Origin: Pseudovirgaria hyperparasitica
Lineage: Eukaryota; Ascomycota; Dothideomycetes; Acrospermales; Acrospermaceae
Reading direction: 5' to 3'
Assembly (NCBI RefSeq): GCF_010093815.1
Contig: NW_022985567.1
Span: forward strand, 707,367-771,366
DNA: 64,000 nucleotides
Shown here: in pieces, positions 44,672 through 55,311 of the stretch
Layout of the letters: every line of letters starts with the position of its first letter
Numbering within the stretch: the first letter of the stretch is position 1
Made by a program: the position numbers and the translations under genes
Notes under the pieces: generated by a model
Seen by the model: only the letters and a program-made list of their open reading frames with translations
Database searches by the model: none
Told to the model about the DNA's origin: nothing

Positions 44672-47095
44672 ATGGATGCAATGTCTAGCCCGACTACTGC
44701 TCTTCATGAAACACCAAACATCTACGCCGCAGGTTCGCTGGCAGAAATCCAGGCGTCTCTTGCTGAGCTAGGTCGACAGGAAAGTTCTGTGACTGCTCGC
44801 CTCGATGCCTTGCTTGCCTCACAAAAGGATCTGTCTCGTGAACTTGGAAGACTCGATCTCTTGCGTGCTCGACTGGGTTCTCAGGTGATCAATACGCGCG
44901 CAATTAGCAATGGCATGCTGTCTGATGCTGCTTCCACCGCAAACCGCATCTCTAGTGCGGTCAAGCAGCTGGACCTTGAACAGTCCAACGTAAAGGCTAC
45001 CTTGGAAGTAGTCGAGCAAGTAGTCGAGCTCAAAGCGTGTGTTCTCGGTGTCAATGGCTCCATGGGCGCTCCACAGGATTGGGAGACTGCGGCTGGCTAC
45101 CTCAGTCGAGCTTCAAAGATTCCAGCTGATGTAATAGATGGCACCTTTGCCGAAGAAAACGTGCCTACTGCCGAAGTACCTGACCCTCCAAGGGTGACTT
45201 TGGACTCCGCTGCAGAGTCACTTTGTGGACTCTTCCTGCGGGAGTTCGAGAAGGCTGCAAAGGATGGTGACGGCAGCAAGGTCACTCGCTTCTTCAAGCT
45301 GTTCCCGCTCATAGGACGATCCGACGTAGGACTAGATGCTTATGGTAGGTATGTGTGCCATGGTGTAGCTTCAAGAGCTCGGACGACATTGAATTCTGGG
45401 AATGCGAAGAAAGAAGGCTTCTTCTACGGAAATGCTTTGACCAAATTATTTGAACATATCGCTCAGATAGTGGATAGCCACGAACCCCTTGTTGAGCGGC
45501 ACTATGGCACTGGCATGATGGTCAAAGTCATCGAGCGTTTGCAGATCGAGGCTGATGTCCAGGGTGGCATCATATTGGACACTTGGCATGATGAGCGTGT
45601 TATCGATCGCAAGTTGACAGACATTAAATCCTACGCATTCTCATTCCTTGTTCAAAGCTTTCTACCAAATTCGAAACCCACTACTGGCACTCCTCGCTCT
45701 TCATCGCCTGCTGTGAACGGCTCGACGGCATCGCAAGCCACTGAAGACGAAGGCGTCGACATGAAAGAGATAGACGGCCTTCTTGGTGAAACTGCGCTCA
45801 TGTTGGGACGATGGTCTCTTTACTCGCGATTCATTGCCAGTAAATGCACTGTACGTAGCGACGAGTATGCCGTCTTACTTGAGCTGACTTCTCCTTCGCA
45901 GCCTCAGGATGATAATCTCGACCGGCCTTCATTGGTCATGCCTCAGGTGCTGCTTGGAAGTAATTTACACGACAAGGTCAACAAATACGTCCTCGAGCCA
46001 TTCAACCTCATGACGACCTTCTTCTTCCGGCGATCCGTCGAGAAAGCGTTTCAACTTGATGAATCTCCATCTGACCTCACTCTAAATCCTAACAAGCCCC
46101 TGGCAGCCAACCCTCCCTTCATTACTTCTGCTGTCGACGATGTCATGTACATCGTCAATCAAGTCCTTCAACGGTCACTCGCGACATCTCAACGTACCGT
46201 CGTTGCCAGTGTTATTCCTGACATCGGTCGAGTCCTCGGTGCTGAATTCGTTGGCATGGTACAGCGCAAGATGCGGGACGAGAGTTACCCCAAAGCCGCA
46301 ATCCAGGGCGCACTTCCTCCCGAAGACAAGATCATCTCTTTCTTGGTCCTCATCAACAATCTCGATGTCTCCAACGACTACATCAAGCGTATTGTTGAAT
46401 CGCATCTTCCGGATCCCGATGAGAACAGCGACGAGGGCCACCCACTTGAGAACATATTTCCCTTTGGTCACGACGCCGTTTTCGTGGGGAATATCCTTCG
46501 CTCCATGCGACAGAGCTTCGAATCCAAATCTGGGGAATTGATTCACGATAGCATCTCCGTCATGTTTCACCAGGTCATGAAGCCACGAATACGTACTATA
46601 CTGACCGAAGCTTTTCGCGATATCGACTACAACATGACTACAGAGGAAATTGAAGCAGAAGAAGGATCTGACGATCATGAAAGCTTGGTCAAGTCCCGCT
46701 TTGACCGCGGCTGGAACAGTCTGACAAGACCTATCAAGCGGATATTGACAGAAAGAAACTTTGACCGCCTACTCACTGCTGCGATGCCTGCGCTCAACAA
46801 GTCACTCGAGAGCCGGATCAAGAGCTTTTACGGACGAGTGAATGAACTTGGAGCTGTGCGGATGGAGAGAGACATTGCCAACATTGTATCAGTAGCTGTG
46901 ACTGGCAATCGCTATGGCCTACGCGACGCCTTTGCACGTTCAATCCAGATGACACTCATCATGAACATGGAAGACGATGAGTGGGAGGAGGTTGCTGAGG
47001 AAGACGGGGGAAAGGAAAAAGAGATGGGAATCACCTGGGTCCTAGACAAGAGTGAACGGCTGAGAGCGAGAGCTATAGTCAAGGACAACGCTTGA
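44672..47095 (+). CDS. COG4: Conserved oligomeric Golgi complex subunit 4
   Basis: An uninterrupted frame of 807 aa. COG4 belongs to lobe A of the COG tether, which guides retrograde vesicles to the Golgi. The N-terminal part (about 20-130) is a coiled coil with SLAEIQASLAELG and ISSAVKQLDLEQSNVKATLEVVE, resembling the human KVRQLDLAKNR region. The diagnostic RFFKLFPLIGRSDVGLDAY matches RFFKIFPLLG in human COG4. Later blocks are VERHYGTGMMVKVIERLQ, the segment near DDVMYIVNQVLQRSLATS, and RFDRGWNSLTRPIKRILTERNFDRL. The end is acidic, with a helical tail. A second ATG (MSSPTT, four codons in) is also possible as start. I first considered COG6 because of the coiled-coil start, but the FFK(I/L)FPL motif decides for COG4. 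Confidence 0.92.
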   Translation: MDAMSSPTTALHETPNIYAAGSLAEIQASLAELGRQESSVTARLDALLASQKDLSRELGRLDLLRARLGSQVINTRAISNGMLSDAASTANRISSAVKQLDLEQSNVKATLEVVEQVVELKACVLGVNGSMGAPQDWETAAGYLSRASKIPADVIDGTFAEENVPTAEVPDPPRVTLDSAAESLCGLFLREFEKAAKDGDGSKVTRFFKLFPLIGRSDVGLDAYGRYVCHGVASRARTTLNSGNAKKEGFFYGNALTKLFEHIAQIVDSHEPLVERHYGTGMMVKVIERLQIEADVQGGIILDTWHDERVIDRKLTDIKSYAFSFLVQSFLPNSKPTTGTPRSSSPAVNGSTASQATEDEGVDMKEIDGLLGETALMLGRWSLYSRFIASKCTVRSDEYAVLLELTSPSQPQDDNLDRPSLVMPQVLLGSNLHDKVNKYVLEPFNLMTTFFFRRSVEKAFQLDESPSDLTLNPNKPLAANPPFITSAVDDVMYIVNQVLQRSLATSQRTVVASVIPDIGRVLGAEFVGMVQRKMRDESYPKAAIQGALPPEDKIISFLVLINNLDVSNDYIKRIVESHLPDPDENSDEGHPLENIFPFGHDAVFVGNILRSMRQSFESKSGELIHDSISVMFHQVMKPRIRTILTEAFRDIDYNMTTEEIEAEEGSDDHESLVKSRFDRGWNSLTRPIKRILTERNFDRLLTAAMPALNKSLESRIKSFYGRVNELGAVRMERDIANIVSVAVTGNRYGLRDAFARSIQMTLIMNMEDDEWEEVAEEDGGKEKEMGITWVLDKSERLRARAIVKDNA

Positions 47096-47523
47096 CCTGA
47101 CGTCGTAATGCAAAACAGCGTGATTTGCGAAAGTCATATTCTCAAACATGAGGCCCAATTCACTTCCGGCCATCACGAAAGTATCCTCTCGTAGGTATCA
47201 CTTACCTCACCCGGCTCATGATCACCCACATTCACTTTGTTTCATTGAACAGAAACCCGCGATGCTCACGCCCAACTCGAATGCTACTCACCGCTTTCAA
47301 AGTTCTGCGAGTTTCAGAAGCCAGAATGCGGACATGAATGCGACGATCTTTCGCCTGTTCACTCAACTTACCGCGTGTCAACATGGTGGCATGAGTGAAA
47401 CCTCGATGATGACCATTGCGTCGGGCTCAAGATCTTTTCCCGAAGTACATATATAGTCCTACCTCTTATTTCTACGCTCACCAACACACCCTAACTTCTA
47501 CAATTGGTTTCCACACGTCGATC

Positions 47524-48432
47524 ATGGAGTTTGTTCCAAAAACTCCAGTTCAGCATGCTACGAACGAACTACCGTTGACACCGCCAGTAACACCATCCGG
47601 CCCATATGGAATTGAGCTCGAGAACGACGTTGCCTCGAATGATAGCTCGTCTGAGCTGAGTTCGATTGATCAAGAATTGCTAGCACTCGCGGATGAAGTT
47701 GTGGATCTCACCGATGACGAATTCCTTACTTATTCGGAGGACGCCACAGAAATGGCTGAAGATCTTGAGTCGGAATGTGAAAGCAATCACGACGCAGATC
47801 TATATATTAGCGTGCCTTACGTCCATACTGCGCTCCTACCTGCCGGAGGACCGTTGAACTTTCCTCACATCGTCGATCATACGACCGGTTTCACAGAAGA
47901 AAATGCGCCTCAAGGCATCCGCCTCCCTGACGGAGTGGCTACTTTACTTTTCAATTTCAACCGAAACATCTTGGAACTTTTCCTCGATTTGTCTGTCAAA
48001 GAGTTCAACTTCGTGCGCACAGAAAATCACGACTTCCTCTACGATTTGGTCGTAGCCCGTAAGGACCGGGATGTCAGAGTGAGTACCCCTTTCTTCCCTC
48101 GTTGAGTCGCAACTAACAGCTTACAGGTGGGCTTTGTAAGGACGATTCCACTGCCCTTCCAAGGACATGTTACAAACATGCTTGAATGGGACGCGCAGAT
48201 TCGGGCAAAAATCCTCCCTTCCGGCGTCTGGCTCGCCAAATATGCAACACGGTATGCCATTTCCGACGAAGTCTTTGGAGACTATGAAGGCGACGACATC
48301 GGGTACGGCACTGAGCAACTTGTGCAAGCAAGCAAGGTCCACGAAATCGCCCGCCAGATGGCCACGTCCATGATCGTCCGCAAGCTTTGGGTCGCTTCGG
48401 AGGGTGTGGAGATCAAGGTCAACCTTTCATGA
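47524..48432 (+). CDS. Hypothetical protein, acidic N-terminus
   Basis: Two exons, 47524..48078 and 48127..48432, with a 48-bp intron (donor GTGAGT, branch AACTAAC, acceptor TTACAG), give 286 aa. I do not recognise the family. The N-terminus is rich in Pro, Thr, Ser, Asp and Glu (TPPVTPSGPYG, then SSELSSIDQELLALADEVVDLTDDE). The second half looks folded, with LFNFNRNILELFLDLSVKEFNFV, and LEWDAQIRAKILPSGVWLAKYATRYAI in the second exon. No signal peptide or membrane helix is seen. The clean intron and good codon use support a real gene. The start is the ATG that opens MEFVPKTP. It may be lineage-restricted. Confidence 0.75.
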
Positions 48433-48906
48433 GGGCTCGGCAAGCTTGGAGCATGCAATTTCTGGGGTCATCTTTGTGATTGGTATAGCCTGTATTTGGT
48501 CGATTATATGGTTTACAATATTGTTGCAACCATAAGGATCTTATCAGGGTGGAATTATGGCTATTATGAGCAGTTTAGATCTGTATCCGTGGAGCTTATG
48601 GCTTCATATGTGTAGCAAGATCAACGGGAAATATTCATCAAGAGATGCTCTCCATTACCCAGCCGTGTAGTTTGAAAATCGAATTTATTCTGTATGCATT
48701 GTCAAAGAAGCAGACGAAAATATCCACACGTGAACAAGAATGACCTTGCGCGGTCGAATTGCTTGCCGCGACGAGCGGCGACTCTATGTACATTTCTGCC
48801 TGTATCATACATTCAAACACCGCACATGCACCTCCAGACCTGCGAGGAGACAACCTCTAGTTGCCTACGTTATTCGAAAATTCTTACAACACTCGATCGA
48901 CCCGCT
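48433..48906. other. Convergent spacer without recognised feature
   Basis: 474 bp between the 3' ends of the hypothetical gene and RSM18. Only short frames are present and there is no tandem array. Confidence 0.5.
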
Positions 48907-49711
48907 TCATTTCGCCGTGATGTGTTCAGGCATCAATATGAGCGGATGTCTGTGAATGCTCGGCATCAGCCCCAATCCCTGAGCTCTTCTCAGAGCCTTT
49001 GCCAATTTCCTCTGATTCACCGGTCGTAGGTGTGTTGCATTATTGTGCATGATTCCGCCACTTTCAAGCATGAATTCGGACATGACACTGTAGTTCTAAG
49101 CGCCAAAAAAAGGGTCAGTCCTGCTTTTCTTATCGCCTGCCTGCCTGCCTGCCTGCCTGCCTGCCACGGCCACCGGTAAGAACTCACCTTGTATAGATGC
49201 AGCGGGTTGATGCCCGTGATATCGAACACGTCCTGTCTCTTTCCCTGCCGCTTCAGGGGCACCATCAGTTGCCTCTTTCGGGGAGCTTTCGCCCAGCGCT
49301 CCGTCTCGGCGCCGCTCAGGTCGCGCGGCGAGTAGACGTCGCCTGTTTCGTAGGCTCTGGGTAGGCGGTGCCCGTAGTCCCGGCGGAAGTCTGCTGCCTG
49401 TCTGTCCAGCACGGATTTCTTCTGCCCGTCTGCGGTGAGTCTTTGGACGGCGCTCGGCTTGCTCTCCGTTGCCGGTTGTTGCATCGAACCAAGCTTCTCG
49501 ACGAGACCTGTTGTGTTTTTGTTTAGTAGGTTTGATCCTTTTTTTGCGAAAGGTGCCCGAGAGAGGCAGCATGCATACCAGTGCCTGATCGCGCCCGTGC
49601 TGCTGTCAGGTCGGTGGGGAGCTTTCTGAAGCTGGGGAGAGATGCGGCGCCTCTGCGACTCTCGTGGTTGAGGGCATGCCGAAATGGGAGGGTCCTTGAC
49701 CAGGTTGCCAT
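48907..49711 (-). CDS. RSM18: Mitochondrial small-subunit ribosomal protein bS18m (Rsm18)
   Basis: Three exons on the minus strand, 49711..49579, 49507..49188 and 49095..48907, with introns of 71 and 92 bp, give 213 aa. The N-terminus MATWSRTLPFRHALNHESRRG is basic and amphipathic, as for a mitochondrial presequence. The middle has GDVYSPRDLSGAE and DVFDITGINPLHLYK. The last exon continues NYSVMSEFMLESG and ends with THLRPVNQRKLAKALRRAQGLGLMPS, the S18 core that binds rRNA in the platform. Each junction restores family sequence, so the model is firm although no exon alone is striking. The second intron contains a GCCT tetranucleotide array. The gene is divergent from the PPR gene with only 291 bp between start codons. 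Confidence 0.9.
49135..49164. repeat. GCCT microsatellite inside RSM18 intron 2
   Basis: Seven or more GCCT units (AGGC on the transcribed strand) lie wholly within the 92-bp intron, between donor GTGAGT and the branch region. Length change here would alter intron size but not the protein. Confidence 0.9.
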
Positions 49712-50002
49712 TATGATACTCTCTTGCGGTCGCTGCAAGGGGAGAGAGATATGATCGTTTTGCGGAGCTGCGGAGGACATGAAGTTAAGCCTACGCACGG
49801 ACGCTTAGTTTTCTCGAACCACAAGCTTCGCGTTGGAGCTTCAAGCCTCAAATGTCCAAAACTCTCTGTCAAAACTCACTTACCACGACAATCACGCTCT
49901 CGATCCATTGAAAGACTTTTTTGAAATAATGTTGAGAATATTATAACAGCCAATACACATCAGCGTCCTTTCGCCAATCGGCGAGTGCTACCGAACATCA
50001 CG
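49712..50002. promoter_or_regulatory. Shared divergent promoter, RSM18 and PPR gene
   Basis: 291 bp separate the start codons of two divergent genes for predicted mitochondrial proteins. The interval must hold both promoters and both leaders. I see no single strong consensus element. Confidence 0.55.
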
Positions 50003-52612
50003 ATGCGTTCTCAACTCACCCGGCTGGTCTTCCACCGAATCCTGTCAAACCAGCCTATTCCTCACACCTACTGCGCCAATGGAGCCCTACGAACATCGCG
50101 ACGCATCGCACGCAATGGCCGACTGCCATTCCGAAGTCCCTCACGCGCCTTCATCGGGGCACTGTTCAATATGAAGCCGAAAAAACCAGAGAGACATACC
50201 AAGGAGCCAACCTTCGCGCCTGGAGTCAAGCAAATGGCATCACTGTCTCGAGCGCTCCAGGTAGGATCGAGGCCTGCGCCCGACGCAGACTTGACCAAAG
50301 CTTTTGACGAATTCTTCGCCCTGCGCAATCCTAAGCCCAGCATACGGAATTTCGAGATCCTACATGTCACCAGAACGTTCGATTACCTAAAGAGCAGGAA
50401 TTACGAGCCCTTTCGCAAATATATTCATGAAAACGCGTCGCGCATACTCTATTACGCTGCCCAGGAGGATGCCAAGTACACGGATGCATTTATCAATCTC
50501 GGGCGCCGCGTTTATGAATTGGCGACGTCGGTAGAATCTGAGAAGCGGCATACGGCCCACGCGTCAGCGCCCGAGACCACCGAATCTACTGGGGATGGCG
50601 ATTCTGTACCGCCAGAGTCATGTAAAATACCTGATCAAAGATATTCCCTGAGCCTGAAAGCAAACTTCTTCCATCTATTGCTACATTGCGGAGCGTTCGA
50701 AGAAGCCAAGACATTCCTCAAAGATCATAGAGACCATATCGATAGTGCTAGAGGTCGGAGCTGGGCACCCGCTGTCCTTCTCATGGCCCATCTTAGACGT
50801 CACAACATGACTAAGGTTGAGGAGATATGGACCACGTTAAAGCAAGACACCTCCTTGCAGTTTAGCAAGATGCAAATGATTTATATTGCTCGGACATATA
50901 CTGAGATAGGAGACATCACGAAAGCCCTGTCACTTTTTCCAAGTTTTTCGGACTTGGAATTGGATCAACAGAGGATGTCGATTAATGATGATATGAAAAC
51001 GATTCGCCATACCATCGCCGCCATCATTGAGCAGTCTTGGATGACCGGTAAGTTGGACTTGGTAGAAGATCTTGTTCGACGGCATGTCGAGCAACGAGAC
51101 TCCGGACCTGTGATCTTGGGACAAATCCTTGCGTGGGCCGCAGCAAGTGGCAAGAATGTTGAAGAGCTTGAGCGGATGATGCGCATTATGAAAGAACTTC
51201 CGACCGATCAAATGACAGATAGGTCGAGGCTACGGTACAACGCCAGACTTTTGAACGCGCTGCTAGAATATGCTGTTCATCGGAAGGATGCTTACCTTGC
51301 CGAGCGGTACATGGGTTTGGCTGACCGTTTGAAGATTATTCCTAGTGATTTGACATACATCTTACAGGCAACGTGGAGGCTTGATACTGGGGATATAGAA
51401 GGCGCCAAGGAAGCAGTCGAAAAGCTGCGAGTTGTAGATGATACGTCTATGTTTGTCCGAAGCAAGCTGGATCCTCTCCTGAACAGATACTTGGAAGCGC
51501 TCACTAAGCTCCGACCTCAATTAGATGCCCATATCCTTGAGATTACCGAGTGGCTTGCAAGTCATGGTGTACGGTTTGAGCCCGCGACTACAAAGGCTCT
51601 CTGTCTTCACCATCTCCGAAAGGACGAATTCTACGACGTCATCGACCTCCTCCAGACGAACGTCAACCTCTACTCGGTGGAAGAACGAACATCAATATGG
51701 GAATTCCTATCAGCCTATGCTCTGGACAAACAGGCCACCACGAACAAGGCCTGGGACGTATACATGATCCTGCAGCGCATCTTCGAGGAAATGCACCGCG
51801 ACGTCCGCACACAGTACATGGTCCACTTCTACGCGCGCATGCGGCCCGACCTCGCCCTGCACGTCTTCAACCACATGCGCCGCCACCGATACCCAGACTG
51901 CCGCTCCACAATCGACACCTACGTCAAAGCCCTCACCGGCATCGCCGAAACTAAAGACGCAACAGGCCTCCTCCAGGTCTTCAACCAGCTCAAGCTCGAC
52001 GACGAACTCGACCCCAACACCCGCCTCTACAACGCCCTCATGCTCGCCCACGGCCGCTGCGGCAACCCGGACAAGGCCTTCAACATCTGGAACCAGATCG
52101 CCGACTCGCGCGAGGGCCCGAGCTACCAGAGCATCGTCAACATCTTCCGCGTCTGCGAGTACCACCCCGCGGGCGACGAGGTCGCCGCGTCGATCTGGAG
52201 GCGGCTCCGCCGCTACGATATCGAGCTTGACGTGCCTGTCGTCGCTGCCTTTGTGGGCACACTCGCCAGGCATGGCCGCCGCGACCCGGCGTATCGTGTC
52301 ATTCAGTACATTGAAAAGCAGCTGGGTCTGAAGCCTGACGTGTTTCTGTAAGTTGTCCTCCTGCTTTTTTGGCAATTTATATGTATCACTTTTTGGGGAG
52401 AGGGGAGCTAATGTTCGATTTCTTTCTTTTCAATTAGGCTCGCCTCGTTACTTAATAAGACCGTCCAGCCCGACGCGCAGAAGCTGGTCATGACGTGGAT
52501 CGAGAATAACTATTCGGCGCTCTGGGCGGAGATGAAGCCTGGCTTGCGTCAGGATGAGATTGATGGTCTGTTTACGTATCCGGTTGATTTGGATCATAAT
52601 GCTGAGGTTTGA
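50003..52612 (+). CDS. Mitochondrial pentatricopeptide-repeat (PPR) protein
   Basis: Two exons, 50003..52347 and 52438..52612, with a 90-bp intron, give 839 aa. PPR proteins bind organelle RNA and act in its stability, processing or translation. The first about 60 residues are rich in Arg and Ser with no acid cluster (MRSQLTRLVFHRILSN...), consistent with a mitochondrial presequence. The body is helical-repeat-like; clear PPR-type units appear in the C-terminal third (STIDTYVKALTGIAETKDATGLLQVF; NTRLYNALMLAHGRCGNPDKAFNIWNQI; VAAFVGTLARHGRRDPAYRVIQYIEKQ). The second exon adds LLNKTVQPDAQKLVMTW and a short tail. I cannot say which yeast factor it matches. ATG 50003 is the first in-frame ATG. 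Confidence 0.88.
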
Positions 52613-53305
52613 GCATTTTGTGTTGGGTTGAGGGGGAGGGGGGGCTTGTGGGGGTGTTTGAGAGAGAGAGGACGGGCTTGATGTCTGTGTTGTTTTTGCG
52701 ATGCTGATGTTGTTGTTGTTGCTGCCGTTGTCCCGCATACTCCCTCCCTCCATCACACACATCATATCAAGACCACTTCCCCCCTTCTCCCCGGCGGATG
52801 TCACCAATACTCGCTTCAGAAGTGTGTGCAGTGTGCAGACATCATTTATCTATACACGACATCTTCATAGACGGCAAAAACAACTCGCTAAATTCACTAC
52901 CGACACAGCGTCACATATCACCACGTCCTTGCATCAAGGGTTCGTTGTATATATATAGACACTATACATCTAAATTTAAATGTAAATATACAGAATAGCA
53001 GCAGCTTGAAAAGGTCCCATGTTTTGGTATTTCAGTTGTGTAATTTAGGTATGTAAATACTGATATGTAGAATTGGATATATGTCATGTACATGGCGCAT
53101 TACATCCACGAAATATAAATATAGATAGAATGCAGATGTACAAGCAGAGAGTGTCCATCCTCCATCTGATGCAATGTAGAGATAGCATAGCCTCGCTCAC
53201 TTAATTACTCGCTAATCAACCTGCGTTCGTAATACTAGCTTTGATACCTGGACTGGACTGGATTGGATTGGATTGGACTAGATTTCGTCTGCTTATGTGG
53301 TTATG
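52613..53305. other. Convergent spacer, left part
   Basis: The 3' flank of the PPR gene. It is A/T-rich, with TATATA stretches near 52950-53100 and a GGATT/GGACT repeat (about 53250-53279). No gene is seen. Confidence 0.5.
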
Positions 53306-53433
53306 TACTTTCTTGCTTACGTACTTTCTTGCTTACGTACTTTCTTACTTTCTTACTTTCTTACTTTCTTACTTTCTTACTTTCTTACTTTCTTACTTTC
53401 TTACTTTCTTACTTTCTTACTTTCTTGCTTTCT
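53306..53433. repeat. TTACTTTC tandem repeat
   Basis: About a dozen TTACTTTC units are preceded by longer GTACTTTCTTGCTTAC variants, giving a pyrimidine-rich plus strand. It lies just left of the purine-rich GAA tract. Frames through it are stop-free only because of the repeat. Confidence 0.9.
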
Positions 53434-53490
53434 TACCTGGTAGCTTTCTTGCTTACGTCCAAGCTTTCCAGCTTTTACCAAAATCACTAA

Positions 53491-53718
53491 AGGAGAAGGA
53501 GAAGGAGAAGGAGAAGGAGAAGAAGAAGAAGAAGAAGAAGAAGAAGAAGAAGAAGAAGAAGAAGAAGAAGAAGAAGAAGAAGAAGAAGAAGAAGAAGAAG
53601 AAGAAGAAGAAGANNNNNNNNNNGAAGAAGAAGAAGAAGAAGAAGAAGAAGAAGAAGAAGAAGAAGAAGAAGAAGAAGAAGAAGAAGAAGAAGAAGAAGA
53701 AGAAGAAGAAGAAGAAGA
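53491..53718. repeat. Long GAA triplet tract with assembly gap
   Basis: A short GGAGAA array (53491-53519) leads into near-perfect GAA repeats up to 53718, interrupted only by ten N. About 60 GAA triplets are visible in all on the two sides of the gap. The N block means that the true length is unknown. Tracts of this sort can form triplexes and stall polymerases. Confidence 0.95.
53614..53623. other. Assembly gap (10 N)
   Basis: Ten undetermined bases sit in the middle of the GAA tract. The round number and repeat context suggest a placeholder where reads could not span the repeat, not ten real bases. Confidence 0.97.
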
Positions 53719-54472
53719 GTATTACGGTCATATCCCACATCTACCAGATCCTCAAACATGAAATAATAATAGAAAAATTTAAAAATGATAAAAAGGGGAG
53801 AAGAGGGAAAGGAGCCAAAAGCCCCCCCCTCAAAAAATGATAGATTTCGTATGTGTCATGGGGATTACGAGACTGAAATCCAGCGTAGCTTATTGATTAT
53901 AACAGGCAGTATACGTATGTCACGCAGGTGGCTGACATGGGTGGGTTGACAGTGCTCGATCGCCCTGATACACAGCGAGCGAAACAGAACACACATGTAG
54001 ATTTCCCCTACGTCAGTCTGGCCTACCCTGACATCACATCTAATGCAAAAACACATCACTCTAGCACGTTTCTATAATCCATGATATGCATTGAATCCTA
54101 TCACTCCCTGAAGGAAATCGTGGTGCAAAAACCAGGGATGTGCATTGTGACCACACTACATGAAAATGAAAGCCCGGGACGTACGGCAGTGTCGTGTGGT
54201 AGTGGAGATCGGCTCTGATCGCGTGATATGATAAGGTAAGCAGCAAAAAAACACCCGTGACGAGTTCCCTCGTGGTGGACAAGAAGAAAAAAGTCAAAGA
54301 ATTGCTCGTGATATGATGTTTTGCGTCCACGGGGCTAATCCTAACCTTCCATCCGTTCTATTTCGAAGTCTCGTTGCCCATGCTCTGCAGTCCATGCTGA
54401 AATAATTCGCTTCGTGATGGCCGCGCTGTGGTACGGCTTTGCCTGGCTCTGTCTCGTCCATCTTGCACACGA
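53719..54472. other. Convergent spacer, right part
   Basis: The 3' flank of the UBC4 gene. It contains an A-rich stretch, a C-run (53822-53830) and nothing else recognised. Confidence 0.5.

Positions 54473-55311
<839 letters not shown>

Noticed and set aside
44672-47095. Initial thought of COG6
   Set aside because: RFFKLFPLIG and the C-terminal blocks match COG4, not COG6.
53241-53840. Open frame through TTACTTTC and GAA repeats (poly-Lys product)
   Set aside because: Pure repeat translation spanning an assembly gap; no gene evidence.
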